Positions 13,424 through 14,174 of a stretch of DNA of 14,174 nucleotides are shown piece by piece. The DNA is from JBFKQC01 sp041627895 (lineage in GTDB: Bacteria; Pseudomonadota; Alphaproteobacteria; Rhodobacterales; Rhodobacteraceae), in NCBI GenBank assembly GCA_041627895.1, contig JBFKQC010000088.1, positions 1-14,174 on the forward strand. The letters are read 5' to 3'. The translations under genes and the position numbers were made by a program. The stretch's first letter is position 1, and each line of letters opens with the position of its first letter. Below the pieces are notes generated by a model. That model was given only the letters and a program-made list of their open reading frames with translations, did not search any database and had not been told where the DNA came from.

Positions 13424-14174
13424 TCAGCGGCCCTCTGTCTCTGCGAGCAGCGTGCCGAGGATCCGGCGCGCCTCGGCGCTCCGGGTCAGGAAACCGCGCG
13501 ACCGCGCCAGCGGACCGGCCGGGTCGGCGCCGCCGCCGGTTCCGCCCGCGGCGAGGCGGGCGGCGGCGATCCGGGCCTCGCTGTTCGGCCCGGCGACCTG
13601 CGGCCAGTCCTGCGCGCGCCAGGCGGCGCGCCCCGCGGCGTCCTCGTCGCCGAGACGCAGGAATATCTCGCGCGCGCGGCCATGTTCGCCCGCCGCCTCG
13701 TGGACCTCGGCGCGCAGCAGCTGGGCGTCGGCATCCGTCAGCCCGGCCAGATAGCCCATCGCCAGATCGGGGCGCCGTTCGGCGAGAAAGCCCTGCGCGA
13801 ACAGAAACCGGTCCTCGGGGCTCGGCAGGTCGGTGTCCTCGGCCAGGACCTTCCGCGCCGCCGCGGGCAGGCCGAGGCCGATCAGCCGCCGCGCCACGTC
13901 GCGGCGCAGCCCGGCGGCCTCGGCGCTGCGCCCCAGCGCCAGCGGATCCGACAGCGCCGCTTTCAGGAACACCTCGTCCGGCGCGTCGGCAGTGGCGAGC
14001 GCGATGATCTCGATGCGCAGCGCAAGGGCCGTGTCGGCGGCGAGTTCGTCCCTGGCGAGCGCGTCCGCGATGGCCTCCTGCGCGGCGCGCAGGTTCCCGC
14101 CATGAGCGTCCGCGCGGATCGCCGCGCGGACAAGGTTCCGGCCAAGCGCCGTGCCGCGCGCCTCGACCGCCATC
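13424..14174 (-). CDS. Helical-repeat (TPR-like) protein, C-terminal part (cut by right edge)
   Basis: At least 249 codons are open from the right edge to the TGA at 13426-13424. The ATG at 14173 touches the edge, so it is probably an internal Met of a longer protein. The sequence is Ala/Leu/Arg-rich and reads as stacked helix pairs typical of TPR or other alpha-solenoid proteins, for example FLFAQGFLAERRPDLAMGYL then AQLLRAEVHEAAGEHGRARE and IFLRLGDEDAAGRAAW. No membrane segment, signal peptide or catalytic motif is seen in this part. The last 50 residues are Gly/Pro-rich and probably loose. It is on the same strand as flhA and 291 bp upstream, so it may belong to the flagellar region, but no function can be assigned. 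I do not recognise the family. Confidence 0.75.
   Translation of the reverse strand, partial: MAVEARGTALGRNLVRAAIRADAHGGNLRAAQEAIADALARDELAADTALALRIEIIALATADAPDEVFLKAALSDPLALGRSAEAAGLRRDVARRLIGLGLPAAARKVLAEDTDLPSPEDRFLFAQGFLAERRPDLAMGYLAGLTDADAQLLRAEVHEAAGEHGRAREIFLRLGDEDAAGRAAWRAQDWPQVAGPNSEARIAAARLAAGGTGGGADPAGPLARSRGFLTRSAEARRILGTLLAETEGR

Overview
The window is GC-rich DNA with strong G/C preference at third codon positions. The encoded proteins look alphaproteobacterial, most like Rhodobacteraceae (Rhodobacter/Roseobacter relatives). The reasons are the flagellar gene order, the short FlgA, a CtrA-like site in the divergent flagellar promoter region, and the ClpB and PyrF sequence flavour. 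No plasmid, phage, IS, CRISPR, rRNA or tRNA signal was seen. The exact genus cannot be read from the sequence.

Left part (1-2750), housekeeping. The 5' third of clpB runs off the left edge on the minus strand and has a good heat-shock (sigma-32/RpoH) type promoter. It is divergent from pyrF (910-1605, +). pyrF is convergent with a secreted diheme cytochrome c gene (1743-2534, -). The gap between them holds two hairpins and three tandem copies of an 11-bp repeat.

Middle and right part (2749-13132), a flagellar locus. fliI (-) is divergent from flgB-flgC-fliE-fliQ-flgF-flgG-flgA-flgH-fliL (+, 4173-8781). Together these encode the export ATPase, the proximal and distal rod, the MS-ring/rod adapter, an export-gate subunit, a P-ring chaperone, the L-ring lipoprotein and FliL. 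An 80-bp AT-rich gap with a near-consensus CtrA box separates fliI from flgB. Facing this operon is a minus-strand operon flhA-fliR-flhB-(FliJ-like coiled-coil gene). Its genes are joined by ATGA stop/start overlaps, and its 3' end meets fliL across 43 bp. Upstream of flhA lies a 291-bp stretch without a confident gene, then the C-terminal part of a helical-repeat protein cut by the right edge.

The two flagellar operons supply much of the type III export apparatus (FlhA, FlhB, FliR, FliQ, FliI, probably a FliJ-type protein) and the rod substrates it exports. fliP, fliF/G/M/N, flgI, hook, filament and motor genes are not in the window. I do not see a clearly new biological system. The points most worth checking are the NPQH variant at the FlhB autocleavage site, the unnamed coiled-coil gene after flhB, the helical-repeat protein before flhA, the diheme cytochrome, the 11-bp repeat array and the inferred RpoH and CtrA sites.
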